Assembly (NCBI GenBank): GCA_910584785.1 | Contig: CAJUDX010000048.1 | Location: 1 to 24,145 of the forward strand | Direction of reading: 5' to 3' | Length of the DNA: 24,145 bases | Source of the DNA: an uncultured Lachnospiraceae bacterium | Lineage (GTDB): Bacteria > Bacillota > Clostridia > Lachnospirales > Lachnospiraceae | Shown: positions 1 to 6,771 of the stretch, one piece after another | Numbering within the stretch: the first letter of the stretch is position 1 | Layout: every line of letters starts with the position of its first letter | Made by a program: the position numbers and the translations under genes | The notes under the pieces: generated by a model | Databases searched by the model: none | What the model saw: only the letters and a program-made list of their open reading frames with translations | Told to the model about the DNA's origin: nothing

Positions 1-57
1 CATTTACTGCTTTTTAAAATGGTATGAGGTTTTCTTTTTAGGAACTTAGGAGGAAGA

Positions 58-129
58 ATGAAAAAGGAAATGTTGAGTCTTATCTTTGCTGGAATTTTAC
101 TCATTATTTTTTGTATTATTTTATATTGA
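58..129 (+). CDS. possible 23-residue hydrophobic membrane peptide
   Basis: An ATG follows a strong AGGAGGA ribosome site by 5-6 bases and opens a 23-codon frame ending in TGA. The product begins MKKEM and then is almost entirely Leu/Ile/Phe, enough for one membrane span with a positively charged N-terminus. No family is recognised. Single-span peptides with strong ribosome sites include type I toxins, small regulators of membrane proteins and leader peptides, but nothing here separates these. Its stop codon overlaps the -35 box of the promoter for the downstream racemase, so the two are probably transcribed separately. The gene or region upstream lies outside the window. The ribosome site is the main support; a chance frame is possible. 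Confidence 0.4.
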   Translation: MKKEMLSLIFAGILLIIFCIILY

Positions 130-154
130 CTTTAGCGGACTTTCTGGATATAAT
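126..154 (+). promoter_or_regulatory. sigma-A promoter of the first racemase gene
   Basis: TTGACT (126-131), a 17-base spacer, then a perfect TATAAT (149-154). Transcription should start near 161, giving a leader of about 78 bases that contains a small GCACG/CGTGC hairpin near 168-182 before the racemase ribosome site. Confidence 0.7.
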
Positions 155-238
155 AAAGCTAATCCCGCACGTTTTCCGTGCTTATCCAAACGCTTCCCGC
201 GCCTATTCCGCTCCTTAGAATTAGAAAAGGAGTATTTA

Positions 239-1375
239 ATGAAAAATTATCGTTCTTATCTTGAAATTAATCTGCCTGCCCTTGCCGAAAATATCGCAGT
301 AATCCGGCGGCAGTTAAATCCCAAAACCCAATTGATGGCAGTTGTCAAGGCAAACGCCTACGGGCATGGCATTGCCCCGTGCGTAAGCTATTGTGATTCG
401 CTTATTGATGCCTATGGGGTGGCTACCTTCCAGGAAGCCATGTGCATTCGCGCTGCCGGATCGAAGAAAACCATTCTTATCTTTGGAAGTATTCACCCCT
501 CACAGCTTACCGATGTTATTCATAACCAGCTGACCCTAAACCTTTATTCGAAAGACTATGCCGCCGCCCTTTCCCAGGAATTGCAGCGCCTTCATCAGAG
601 CGTTTTATGTCATGTGGAAATCGACACCGGATTAAACCGTACGGGGATTCAGTATTCTGCTGCACATCAGGAGAATCTTTCATGGATTGCATCACTTTAT
701 TCGAAGAAATCCTTTCATATCACAGGTATTTACACTCATTTTTCCTGTGCGGATTCAGACAGAAAAGAAGATGTGGAATTTACAAGAAAACAATTTTCGG
801 ACTTTCAGTCCCTTCTTACTTTATTGCACTCGCAACAGATTACAACTGGAATTGCACATTGCGCCAGCAGTGCAGGCCTTATCTATTACCCTGAATATCA
901 GATGGATATGGTTCGCATTGGTATGCTGATGTATGGACAATTCACCTCCGACGCCATGCGCCGACGACTGGGGCTCAAACCGGTAATCACCTGGAAATCT
1001 GCTATCGTCGGCATCAAGCATCTTAATCCCGGAGAAAGCGTCAGCTACAGCCGAAGCTACACGGCCCTGAAACCTACCGATATCGCCATTATTGCCACGG
1101 GCTATGCTGACGGCTATAAACGCTCAAATTCCAACCGATCCTATGTTTTAATCCATGGCTTTCCTGCACCAGTGGTCGGCATGATTTGTATGGACTTTCT
1201 TATTGCTGACATCACCGATTTACCCGATAAGCATAACCTGTCCTATGCCACTCTCCTTGGAGAAGAGCAGGGAAACTCTATTCCGGTCAATGCGCTGGCC
1301 TTCGATACGGTCAATGGCGATGTAACTGCTTCCATCAGCAGCAGAGTTTCCCGCATTTACCTGGAGTATACCTGA
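239..1375 (+). CDS. alanine racemase family protein (alanine or serine racemase)
   Basis: PLP-dependent fold-type III racemase of 378 residues, interconverting L- and D-alanine (or serine) for peptidoglycan precursors in the cytoplasm. The PLP lysine is K37 in VVKANAYGHG. The second catalytic base is Y270 in GESVSYSRSY. The substrate and PLP-site elements DTGLNR, HCASSAG, MVRIG and MICMD are all present. I chose ATG 239 because AAAAGGAG precedes it and the protein then begins at the usual racemase N-terminus; an in-frame start at 86 would add 51 residues unlike the family and lies upstream of the promoter at 126-154. Where classical alanine racemases read TINYEV near the C-terminus, this one reads TVNGDV, so the pocket Tyr is replaced by Gly360. 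Substrate preference is therefore uncertain. A second family member lies at 15284-16438. Confidence 0.93.
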   Translation: MKNYRSYLEINLPALAENIAVIRRQLNPKTQLMAVVKANAYGHGIAPCVSYCDSLIDAYGVATFQEAMCIRAAGSKKTILIFGSIHPSQLTDVIHNQLTLNLYSKDYAAALSQELQRLHQSVLCHVEIDTGLNRTGIQYSAAHQENLSWIASLYSKKSFHITGIYTHFSCADSDRKEDVEFTRKQFSDFQSLLTLLHSQQITTGIAHCASSAGLIYYPEYQMDMVRIGMLMYGQFTSDAMRRRLGLKPVITWKSAIVGIKHLNPGESVSYSRSYTALKPTDIAIIATGYADGYKRSNSNRSYVLIHGFPAPVVGMICMDFLIADITDLPDKHNLSYATLLGEEQGNSIPVNALAFDTVNGDVTASISSRVSRIYLEYT

Positions 1376-1411
1376 AATCTGCCGCCAATTTCCCTTCCTC
1401 CCGCTGCAAGG

Positions 1412-1573
1412 TATTGTCCCCAAAGCGACAATAAGGTTAATCACCGGACAGACAATATTCATTGCCGACAAGGCACCCATATTGACAAACCGTGCAACAA
1501 ACATCATATCCACAATGGTATAAAGCCCTATCAATACCATCAGCACCATGGTCAGAAAGGCAAATCCAAGTTC
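1412..1573 (-). pseudogene. remnant of a MATE-family efflux transporter (N-terminal fragment)
   Basis: The minus strand encodes about 54 residues matching the start of MATE transporters: a first membrane span with MVLMVLIGLYTIVD, then FVARFVNMGALSAMNIVCP and VALGTI. A TAA lies just upstream in frame (1574-1576) and similarity stops abruptly at 1412, after which the frame runs antisense into the racemase gene. Intact MATE proteins have about 450 residues and 12 spans, so nearly 90% of the gene is missing. No ribosome site precedes the internal ATG at 1549. I read this as a decayed fragment left by a deletion or rearrangement and do not expect a working product. Confidence 0.7.
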
Positions 1574-1662
1574 TTACCGTCCTTTTTTATGTTCTTTGAG
1601 GAGAATATTTTTTAAGTATATTTTTTTAAAAGGCTTATATTAGGGACTAAGTTCGTCCTCTC

Positions 1663-1788
1663 CGGCAGGACCTATTCCAACGTCACCACGCTTTCGCTCC
1701 ACATAGAACACAGTGGACGCTAAACTCGAAAAGACCTCGTTAAGCGCCGGCGTTATATCGGTGATTCCTTATGGAATAGGCCCTGCCT
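1663..1788. repeat. structured non-coding element with long terminal inverted repeats
   Basis: The arm GGCAGGACCTATTCCA (1664-1679) is matched at 15 of 16 positions by the reverse complement of 1772-1787, and both arms continue inward to a TCACC/GGTGA pair (1683-1687 with 1760-1764). The interior forms at least two more stems: TCCAC/GTGGA around ATAGAACACA, and GGACGCTAAAC paired imperfectly with GTTAAGCGCC. No reading frame with a ribosome site crosses it. The compact branched fold looks like a short dispersed repeat or a structured RNA. The rest of 1574-1932 is AT-rich non-coding DNA with a weaker inverted repeat at about 1870-1915 (TTCGCA..TTAAC against GTTAGTGCGAA). No promoter is clear. 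Confidence 0.6.
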
Positions 1789-1932
1789 GCGCTGCTGTAT
1801 TGGCTTGCGAATAGTATGTAAACTTCGCTGTTTTACGATTTATTCTTAAATCTCCTATATGATGTCGGCGCTTCGCATTGGGCACTTAACAAAGAGTTTT
1901 TGGGGTTAGTGCGAAAGTGAACTCACCTGCCC

Positions 1933-2964
1933 CTATAATCTGTGCAGCATAATATACTCGCTTTCTTTTTCACTGACCGTTTCAAAACCGAGGTTGTTAT
2001 ACATGTTCAGCGCCGCAGAGTTGGCTTTTTGTACCGCCAGGGAAGCCTTTTTGTAGCCCTGCGCTTTCAGAAGCCCAAGCATTCTTTTCATCAATTCTGT
2101 GCCAATGCCCTTTCCACGGTATTCCTTATCCAGCGAAATCGCAAATGAAGGAGTATCATTATCGATATGACCGTAATCCTGCGTTATTCTTGTCCACACT
2201 GCTCCCACCGCCTTTCCGCCGCTGTCAGCCACAAGGCAGTAATCCCCCTTCTGCGTGCCAAATCCATCCGTGTACACGCGAAGTTGGGGCTGTTCCACTA
2301 TATTCTTGGCAGGCGGATCGCTTCCTTCTGGAATAAAAATCGCTTCATACAGGAAATGCTTTAAGCGGGCAATTTCATTCCTTTGTATCCTTCTGATGAT
2401 GCAATACCTGCTTTCCTCCTTCTCCTCGTCAAGCCATACGCGCATTGGCTCCAATACGGAAATATGTTCTGTGCGGATATCATCCATAAGTTCCCAATGG
2501 ATATTCTTATTTGTGTGGTGGTAAACAAAACCACATTTTTCCTGTACCCGCCTGGACTTTTCGTTTCCCTCAAAATACCCGCACCACAACCTTTTTAATT
2601 TTAAATCCTCAAAGCTGCGGCGAATAAGTTCGATACAGGCTTCGGGAATCAGCCCCTGCCCCCATAGCGGCTCTCCTATCCAATAGCCAATCTCTCCTTC
2701 ATCGTCGGAAAGGTTCAGATTGCTCTGGCTGCCAATACTGATCGCTGCACAGCCAACCGCTGCATGATCTGTTTTCAGACATACCGCATAGGTTTCTTCC
2801 TGAGCAAATACGGTTTGAATAATTTCCCGGCTGTTTTCTATACTGGTATGTGCCGGCCAGCCCGCCACCGGGCCAATATTAGGATTTTTGGCATATTGAT
2901 ATAAACGCTCTGCATCACTTAACTTCCAGGGGCGTAGAATCAATCTCTGTGTAAATAATTCCAT
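1933..2964 (-). CDS. tandem-domain GNAT N-acetyltransferase (RimJ/RimL-like plus GNAT)
   Basis: This 343-residue protein carries two acetyl-CoA-dependent acetyltransferase domains. Residues 1-165 resemble the RimJ/RimL type (FTQRLILRPWKLSDAERL, EIGYWIGEPLWGQGLIPEA, NEKSRRVQEKCGFVY). Residues 185-343 form a second GNAT domain with motif A EYRGKGIGTELM (281-292) and the usual N-SAALNMYNNLGF tail. Start 2964 is chosen because GGAGGG lies at a good distance and the family N-terminus begins there; an in-frame ATG at 3030 would add 22 unrelated residues. A perfect CCTTAC/GTAAGG dyad lies at 3004-3020 upstream and could be a regulatory site. The substrate is unknown; RimJ/L relatives acetylate protein N-termini or small amines. 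It is divergent from another acetyltransferase at 3277. Confidence 0.85.
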   Translation of the reverse strand: MELFTQRLILRPWKLSDAERLYQYAKNPNIGPVAGWPAHTSIENSREIIQTVFAQEETYAVCLKTDHAAVGCAAISIGSQSNLNLSDDEGEIGYWIGEPLWGQGLIPEACIELIRRSFEDLKLKRLWCGYFEGNEKSRRVQEKCGFVYHHTNKNIHWELMDDIRTEHISVLEPMRVWLDEEKEESRYCIIRRIQRNEIARLKHFLYEAIFIPEGSDPPAKNIVEQPQLRVYTDGFGTQKGDYCLVADSGGKAVGAVWTRITQDYGHIDNDTPSFAISLDKEYRGKGIGTELMKRMLGLLKAQGYKKASLAVQKANSAALNMYNNLGFETVSEKESEYIMLHRL

Positions 2965-3154
2965 AAATTTCCCTCCTACTACAATATATTTATGGTTAAT
3001 ATCCCTTACAGCCAGTAAGGAATTATCCATCTTGTTTTTCTCATGATATTAGCACATAAGCTTCCGCCTTGCCACTACTTTTACAGTATTTTTGAAATAA
3101 TCTTTCCCTGTTTTTCAGGCTGCCACAATTAGATACGGTATTCAAAGACACAAA

Positions 3155-3192
3155 CCATCCTCAACGCATCCTTCCATCCTCAACGCATCCTT
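3155..3192. repeat. perfect 19-bp tandem duplication
   Basis: CCATCCTCAACGCATCCTT occurs twice with no gap (3155-3173 and 3174-3192). The last two bases of the second copy are the first two of the -35 box at 3191, so the duplication abuts the promoter of the acetyltransferase gene. Confidence 0.9.
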
Positions 3193-3219
3193 GACATTAC
3201 TTGTTTACTTGGCTATGAT
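3191..3219 (+). promoter_or_regulatory. near-consensus promoter of the ZmaR-like acetyltransferase gene
   Basis: TTGACA (3191-3196), 17 bases, TATGAT (3214-3219). The transcript should start near 3226, about 50 bases before ATG 3277, which has an AAAGGAGG ribosome site. Confidence 0.75.
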
Positions 3220-3276
3220 TACCTCAGTGGACAAAGGGGGGTTACCCAATAGTCTGACTTATAAAGGAGGCAATAC

Positions 3277-4044
3277 ATGATTTACGAAATGACCGACACA
3301 AGCCATGCAGCACCACTTTTTGAACACTGGGAAGAAACCATTATCTGGTCCTGCCTGCAGGGAATAATGGGGAAAATTTATGCGGATGATTTAAGCATAC
3401 CGACAACAGCGATGGCAGTTCTCGGAGATTTTACATTCTTTGCAGGAGAGCCTAAGATAGAATTTATATCCTGCAGACCAGACGGGCGGAAAAAGAATTT
3501 TAGGATTATGGTGCCGCAAAACGAACCCTGGAAAAATAAAATAATTGATTTTTATGGAGAGAAGGCAAAGCTTATTTCCCGCTATGCCATAAAAAAAGAG
3601 CCGCAGGTTTTTGATATTAAGAAATTGGAAGATGCCGTTGCTTCTCTGCCAGAGCCCTACACGCTGTCCATGATCGATAAACCGCTTTATCATATGTGCA
3701 AAGCAGAAGAATGGAGCGCCGATTTAGTGGCACAGTTTCCCGACGATGAAACTTACCATAGATTAGGAATAGGCGCAGTAATCTGCAGGGGCAGCCGCTT
3801 AATATCCGGTGCTTCCTCATATTCCAGATATAAAGACGGCATAGAAATAGAAATTGATACCCGAAAAGAATATCGGCATCAGGGATTTGCCTATCGATGC
3901 GGGGCAAAGTTAATCTTAGAGTGCTTAAAACGAAATTTATATCCAAGTTGGGACGCGCATAATAAGGCATCGGTCGCATTGGCTGAAAAATTAGGCTACC
4001 ATTACAGTCACAGCTATGAAGCCATTGAAGTAAATGATGACTAA
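3277..4044 (+). CDS. GNAT acetyltransferase of the ZmaR-like type
   Basis: The 255-residue protein has a C-terminal half that fits the GNAT acetyltransferase family that includes the zwittermicin A resistance protein ZmaR: IGAVICRGSRLISGASSYS, then EIEIDTRKEYRHQGFAYR (acetyl-CoA motif A, about residues 188-206), and SWDAHNKASVALAEKLGY. The N-terminal part (LFEHWEETIIWSCLQGIMG) also follows that family. Members transfer acetyl from acetyl-CoA to an amine; the substrate cannot be read from the sequence, and antibiotic resistance should not be assumed. The start is set by AAAGGAGG and a near-consensus promoter. It is a single-gene unit, with about 690 non-coding bases downstream and no clear terminator directly after the stop. 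Confidence 0.85.
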   Translation: MIYEMTDTSHAAPLFEHWEETIIWSCLQGIMGKIYADDLSIPTTAMAVLGDFTFFAGEPKIEFISCRPDGRKKNFRIMVPQNEPWKNKIIDFYGEKAKLISRYAIKKEPQVFDIKKLEDAVASLPEPYTLSMIDKPLYHMCKAEEWSADLVAQFPDDETYHRLGIGAVICRGSRLISGASSYSRYKDGIEIEIDTRKEYRHQGFAYRCGAKLILECLKRNLYPSWDAHNKASVALAEKLGYHYSHSYEAIEVNDD

Positions 4045-4118
4045 ACTTGGTTTGGCTTTATTTTACTATTTCACCCTATTCTTTATTTTGTCAAATAAAC
4101 TTAGTTCCTTTTATCGAG

Positions 4119-4147
4119 TTGACATACCACTTAAATTAGTGTACAAT
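4119..4147 (+). promoter_or_regulatory. near-consensus promoter with no adjacent gene
   Basis: TTGACA (4119-4124), 17 bases, TACAAT (4142-4147). No credible start codon with a ribosome site follows; the next plus-strand gene begins at 4734. The transcript would run through a small GCGCC/GGCGC hairpin (about 4202-4226) and the repeat-rich hairpin region. It may drive the radical SAM gene through a leader of about 580 bases, drive a non-coding RNA, or be a relic. Confidence 0.55.
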
Positions 4148-4229
4148 CAATATGGAAGTTTTTTGCAATTTTGTCTGTCAAAAAGGCTGATATTTTACCC
4201 AGCGCCTTCGTCTCTGCGACCTGGCGCAT

Positions 4230-4569
4230 GGAACTTCCTTGATAGGTTAAAATAACTTCCTTGATAGGTTGAAATAACATCCATTTACAGTTCAGAAAAA
4301 ATCAAATCTGCAAGTCCCTCCCACCCCACAGCTTATCTTTCTTCAAATGAAAAGCATGGGACTTCCTTGATAGCTTAAACATTCCTTAATGAAAACATCT
4401 CCATGTTACATGTTCAGCAAAAAATACCCCTTCAGACACTCGTAAATTCAATTTCTCCGGGATGAACCGGATATTTGTCTGAAAAGGTATTCTTCTTTGA
4501 AGTTTTAACCTATCAAAGAAGTCCCCCGCTTCTAAGTCGTAAAGATAAAAATGGTGGGTAGGGGACTTG
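4230..4569. repeat. repeat cluster and long imperfect hairpin (MITE-like)
   Basis: AACTTCCTTGATAGGTT occurs at 4232-4248 and 4254-4270 (22-base period), a variant lies at 4361-4377, and an inverted variant at about 4504-4522. The last two belong to a long inverted repeat: 4311-4380 against 4501-4569, beginning CAAGTCCC on both arms with shared CCCACC and ATCTTT blocks. Inside lie AATACC..TTCAGACA (4416-4431) against TGTCTGAA..GGTATT (about 4477-4492) and a TCCGG/CCGGA hairpin. A second direct similarity, TTTACAgTTCAG near 4284 and GTTACAtgTTCAG near 4405, suggests partial duplication. No transposase is present. Remaining non-coding DNA in 4045-4733 shows the promoter at 4119 and a lone TTGACA at 4659-4664 with a poor -10. 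Confidence 0.65.
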
Positions 4570-4733
4570 TTTGTGTCAGGTGGGGTTGTGGCCCATCTGA
4601 CAAGCTGCGACAGCAGCATAGGGAGATGAGGAAGAGCGGAGCGGATTCCGAATTTCCTTTGACAATACTTTGTTTGAACGATGGACAGAAACCCTGAAAT
4701 AAAGCGAACATTTGTAGAAAGGTAGGTTACAAG

Positions 4734-5843
4734 ATGAGTTGGCAGAATGAATTAAAGAATGGATTTAGAACTGCACAGCAGCTTGCCCCTGTTCTTGGCT
4801 GGAGCGCGGAGGAAACGGCACAGTATGATGAGGTAATTCAAAAATACCCTATGCTGATTACCCCCTATTATCTTTCTCTGGTCGATCCATCGGACCCTGA
4901 CGACCCTATCGGGCGCATGTGCATCCCTTCCCTGGCGGAACTGGATAAGGGCGGCTCTTTTGACACCAGCGGGGAGGCACATAATACAAAACTGGAAGGA
5001 TTGCAGCATAAATACGCGCAGACCTCTCTTCTTTTGTCCACCAACCAGTGTGCGATGTACTGCCGCCACTGTTTCCGTAAGCGTATGGTTGGCCTGTCTG
5101 ATGCGGAATTAAATAAACGGGTGGATGAAGCCGTGGCCTATGTGACCGAACATAAGGAAATTTCCAATGTCCTGGTTTCCGGCGGCGATGCCCTGATTAA
5201 CCCGAACCATATTTTAAAACGTTACCTTGAGGAACTTACCGCCATCAAACACCTGGATTTTATCCGCTTTGGCTCCCGTCTGCCGGTAACGCTTCCCGAA
5301 CGGCTTTACGATGATGAAGAGTTTTTAGCTATGTTTGAAGAATTTGCAAAGAAAAAGGCGCTCTGCCTGGTAACGCAGTTTAACCACCCCCGTGAACTGA
5401 CCGAACCGGCGGCAAAGGCCATTCGCGCCATGCTCCGGCGAGGCGTTCAGGTGCGCAACCAGACCGTTTTAATCCGTGGCGTCAATGATGATGGTGAAAC
5501 CCTTGGAAAACTGCTCTCCGGCTTAACCCGCCTGGGCGTCATACCTTACTATATCTTCCAGTGCCGCCCTGTTACCGGTGTTAAAGGGCATTTTCAGGTT
5601 CCCTTATCCGAAGGCATTAAGATTGTAGATGATGCCAAATCCCGCCAGAACGGATTTGGAAAGGGCGTGCGCTATGCGATGAGCCATCCGCTGGGAAAAA
5701 TTGAAATTGTGTGTGAACTGCCAAACGGCGAAACCGTGTTCAAATTCCACCAGAGCAAATACCCCAAGAACAATGCACGGGTGCTTACAGTAAAGCTAAA
5801 ACCTTCCGATACCTGGCTGGACGACGATCTTTGCGGGATGTAA
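4734..5843 (+). CDS. KamA-family radical SAM protein (aminomutase-like)
   Basis: The 369-residue protein belongs to the lysine 2,3-aminomutase-like radical SAM family. The [4Fe-4S] ligands are C106, C110 and C113 (CxxxCxxC in QCAMYCRHC), followed by VLVSGGDAL, FGSRLPVTLPER, QFNHPRE and NQTVLIRGVN. The PLP lysine equivalent appears to be K322 in SHPLGK. Two residues that bind the substrate side-chain amine in clostridial lysine 2,3-aminomutase (Asp of QCD and Asp of DAPGGGGK) are R278 (QCR) and A315 by hand alignment. It is also shorter than the roughly 416-residue lysine enzyme. I infer that free lysine is not the substrate; an acidic beta-amino-acid pathway or a protein target is possible. 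The start has AAAGGTAGG upstream. It is convergent with ispD, with a GGTGAGCC/GGCTCACC inverted repeat (5868-5875, 5941-5948) between them. Confidence 0.88.
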   Translation: MSWQNELKNGFRTAQQLAPVLGWSAEETAQYDEVIQKYPMLITPYYLSLVDPSDPDDPIGRMCIPSLAELDKGGSFDTSGEAHNTKLEGLQHKYAQTSLLLSTNQCAMYCRHCFRKRMVGLSDAELNKRVDEAVAYVTEHKEISNVLVSGGDALINPNHILKRYLEELTAIKHLDFIRFGSRLPVTLPERLYDDEEFLAMFEEFAKKKALCLVTQFNHPRELTEPAAKAIRAMLRRGVQVRNQTVLIRGVNDDGETLGKLLSGLTRLGVIPYYIFQCRPVTGVKGHFQVPLSEGIKIVDDAKSRQNGFGKGVRYAMSHPLGKIEIVCELPNGETVFKFHQSKYPKNNARVLTVKLKPSDTWLDDDLCGM

Positions 5844-5943
5844 GTACTGCAGAAGTAGCACCTGCAAGGTGAGCCACAGCACAAAAGCAGGACAGCGACC
5901 ACATAAAAACAGCATATAGTACGGCAAGACAGCGCAGGCAGGC

Positions 5944-6672
5944 TCACCCTCCCCGCGCTGTCAAAAATGCCTCGGCAATCAGCAGATCTTCCGGCGTTGT
6001 CACCTTAATATTCCGATAATCGCCTTCAATTAATTTTATTTTCTGTCCGGTCGGGCCAAAGACGGACTCAACCACCATGGCATCATCGGTTATCGTTTCC
6101 CGCCCCTCTCCTTCTTTCCAGCCCATCACTTCCTGATAAGCCCGGTAAATCAGAGGAAAGGCAAATGCCTGCGGCGTCTGCATCTGCCACAAAAGCCTTC
6201 GATCCAGGGTTTCCTTGGCAAAACACTCCGCATCACAGACCTTAATGGTATCCTTAACCGGCATGGCAGCCACACAGCTTTGAAAACGCACTGCCCCCGC
6301 AATGGCTCTGGCAATCACTTCCCCGGATACCAGCGGTCTTGCGCCGTCGTGGATAAGGACACAGTCGATAAATGAGTTATCGGCAAATGCCTTTAATCCT
6401 TCATAAACCGAATCGATCCTTTCTTTTCCGCCCTCCACCACGGCTCTGACTTTACGAAAGCCAAATGCCCGGACAACCTCCTCCCGGCAGTAGGCAATGG
6501 ATTCCTTTCCCGTCACCAGAACCACTTCGTCCACATCGCTGTCCTCAAATGCCTTTAACGCATAATAGATCAGGGGTTTTCCCCTCAATTCCAAAAACTG
6601 TTTCGCTGTTTCTGTCCCCATGCGCTTTCCCTGACCCGCAGCAAGGACAACAGCACCAATTCTTTCTTTCAT
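5944..6672 (-). CDS. ispD: 2-C-methyl-D-erythritol 4-phosphate cytidylyltransferase
   Basis: Joins MEP to CTP to make CDP-methylerythritol in the non-mevalonate isoprenoid pathway; cytoplasmic. The 242-residue product shows the nucleotide loop LAAGQGKRMG (10-19) followed by K24, HDGARP (108-113), QTPQAF (165-170), TDDAMVVE (195-202) and NIKVTTPEDL (221-230), in normal order and at normal length. ATG 6672 is preferred over an in-frame ATG at 6738 because it has a GGAGG site and places the nucleotide loop at residue 10. It is the last gene of the minus-strand run, 99 bases after tsaD. Confidence 0.95.
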   Translation of the reverse strand: MKERIGAVVLAAGQGKRMGTETAKQFLELRGKPLIYYALKAFEDSDVDEVVLVTGKESIAYCREEVVRAFGFRKVRAVVEGGKERIDSVYEGLKAFADNSFIDCVLIHDGARPLVSGEVIARAIAGAVRFQSCVAAMPVKDTIKVCDAECFAKETLDRRLLWQMQTPQAFAFPLIYRAYQEVMGWKEGEGRETITDDAMVVESVFGPTGQKIKLIEGDYRNIKVTTPEDLLIAEAFLTARGG

Positions 6673-6771
6673 TTCCGTTTTCCTCCATCCAATTACCGAC
6701 ATGTTTCTCTGTCCGGTCAGTTCAAAGGATATCGGCAATCCTTTTCGCTTCCTGCACCTGGGCCAATCGGA

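Noticed and set aside
86..238. N-terminal extension of the first racemase (start at 86)
   Set aside because: It would begin upstream of the promoter at 126-154, overlaps the small peptide frame, has no ribosome site and adds residues unlike the family.
1..1375. vanG-type glycopeptide resistance operon
   Set aside because: A VanT-like pocket alone is not enough. No ligase, VanXY, VanY/W or two-component regulator is visible in the window.
4034..4255. 73-codon plus-strand frame after the ZmaR-like gene
   Set aside because: It overlaps the end of that gene and spans the promoter at 4119-4147; there is no ribosome site and it ends in the repeat motif.
4386..4619. 77-codon minus-strand frame inside the hairpin region
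   Set aside because: It is built from the inverted-repeat arm and has no ribosome site; its protein-like look (DFFDRLK) comes from the repeated motif, which reads similarly in both directions.
4280..4733. lysine riboswitch upstream of the KamA-like gene
   Set aside because: I looked for the L-box core (AGAGGTGC and GGAAGGGTCGCCGAAG-type segments) and did not find it.
6673..6771. missed small gene between tsaD and ispD
   Set aside because: A short frame reads VIRLAQVQEAKRIADIL and looks protein-like, but it overlaps the tsaD end, has no start site and is too short to support.
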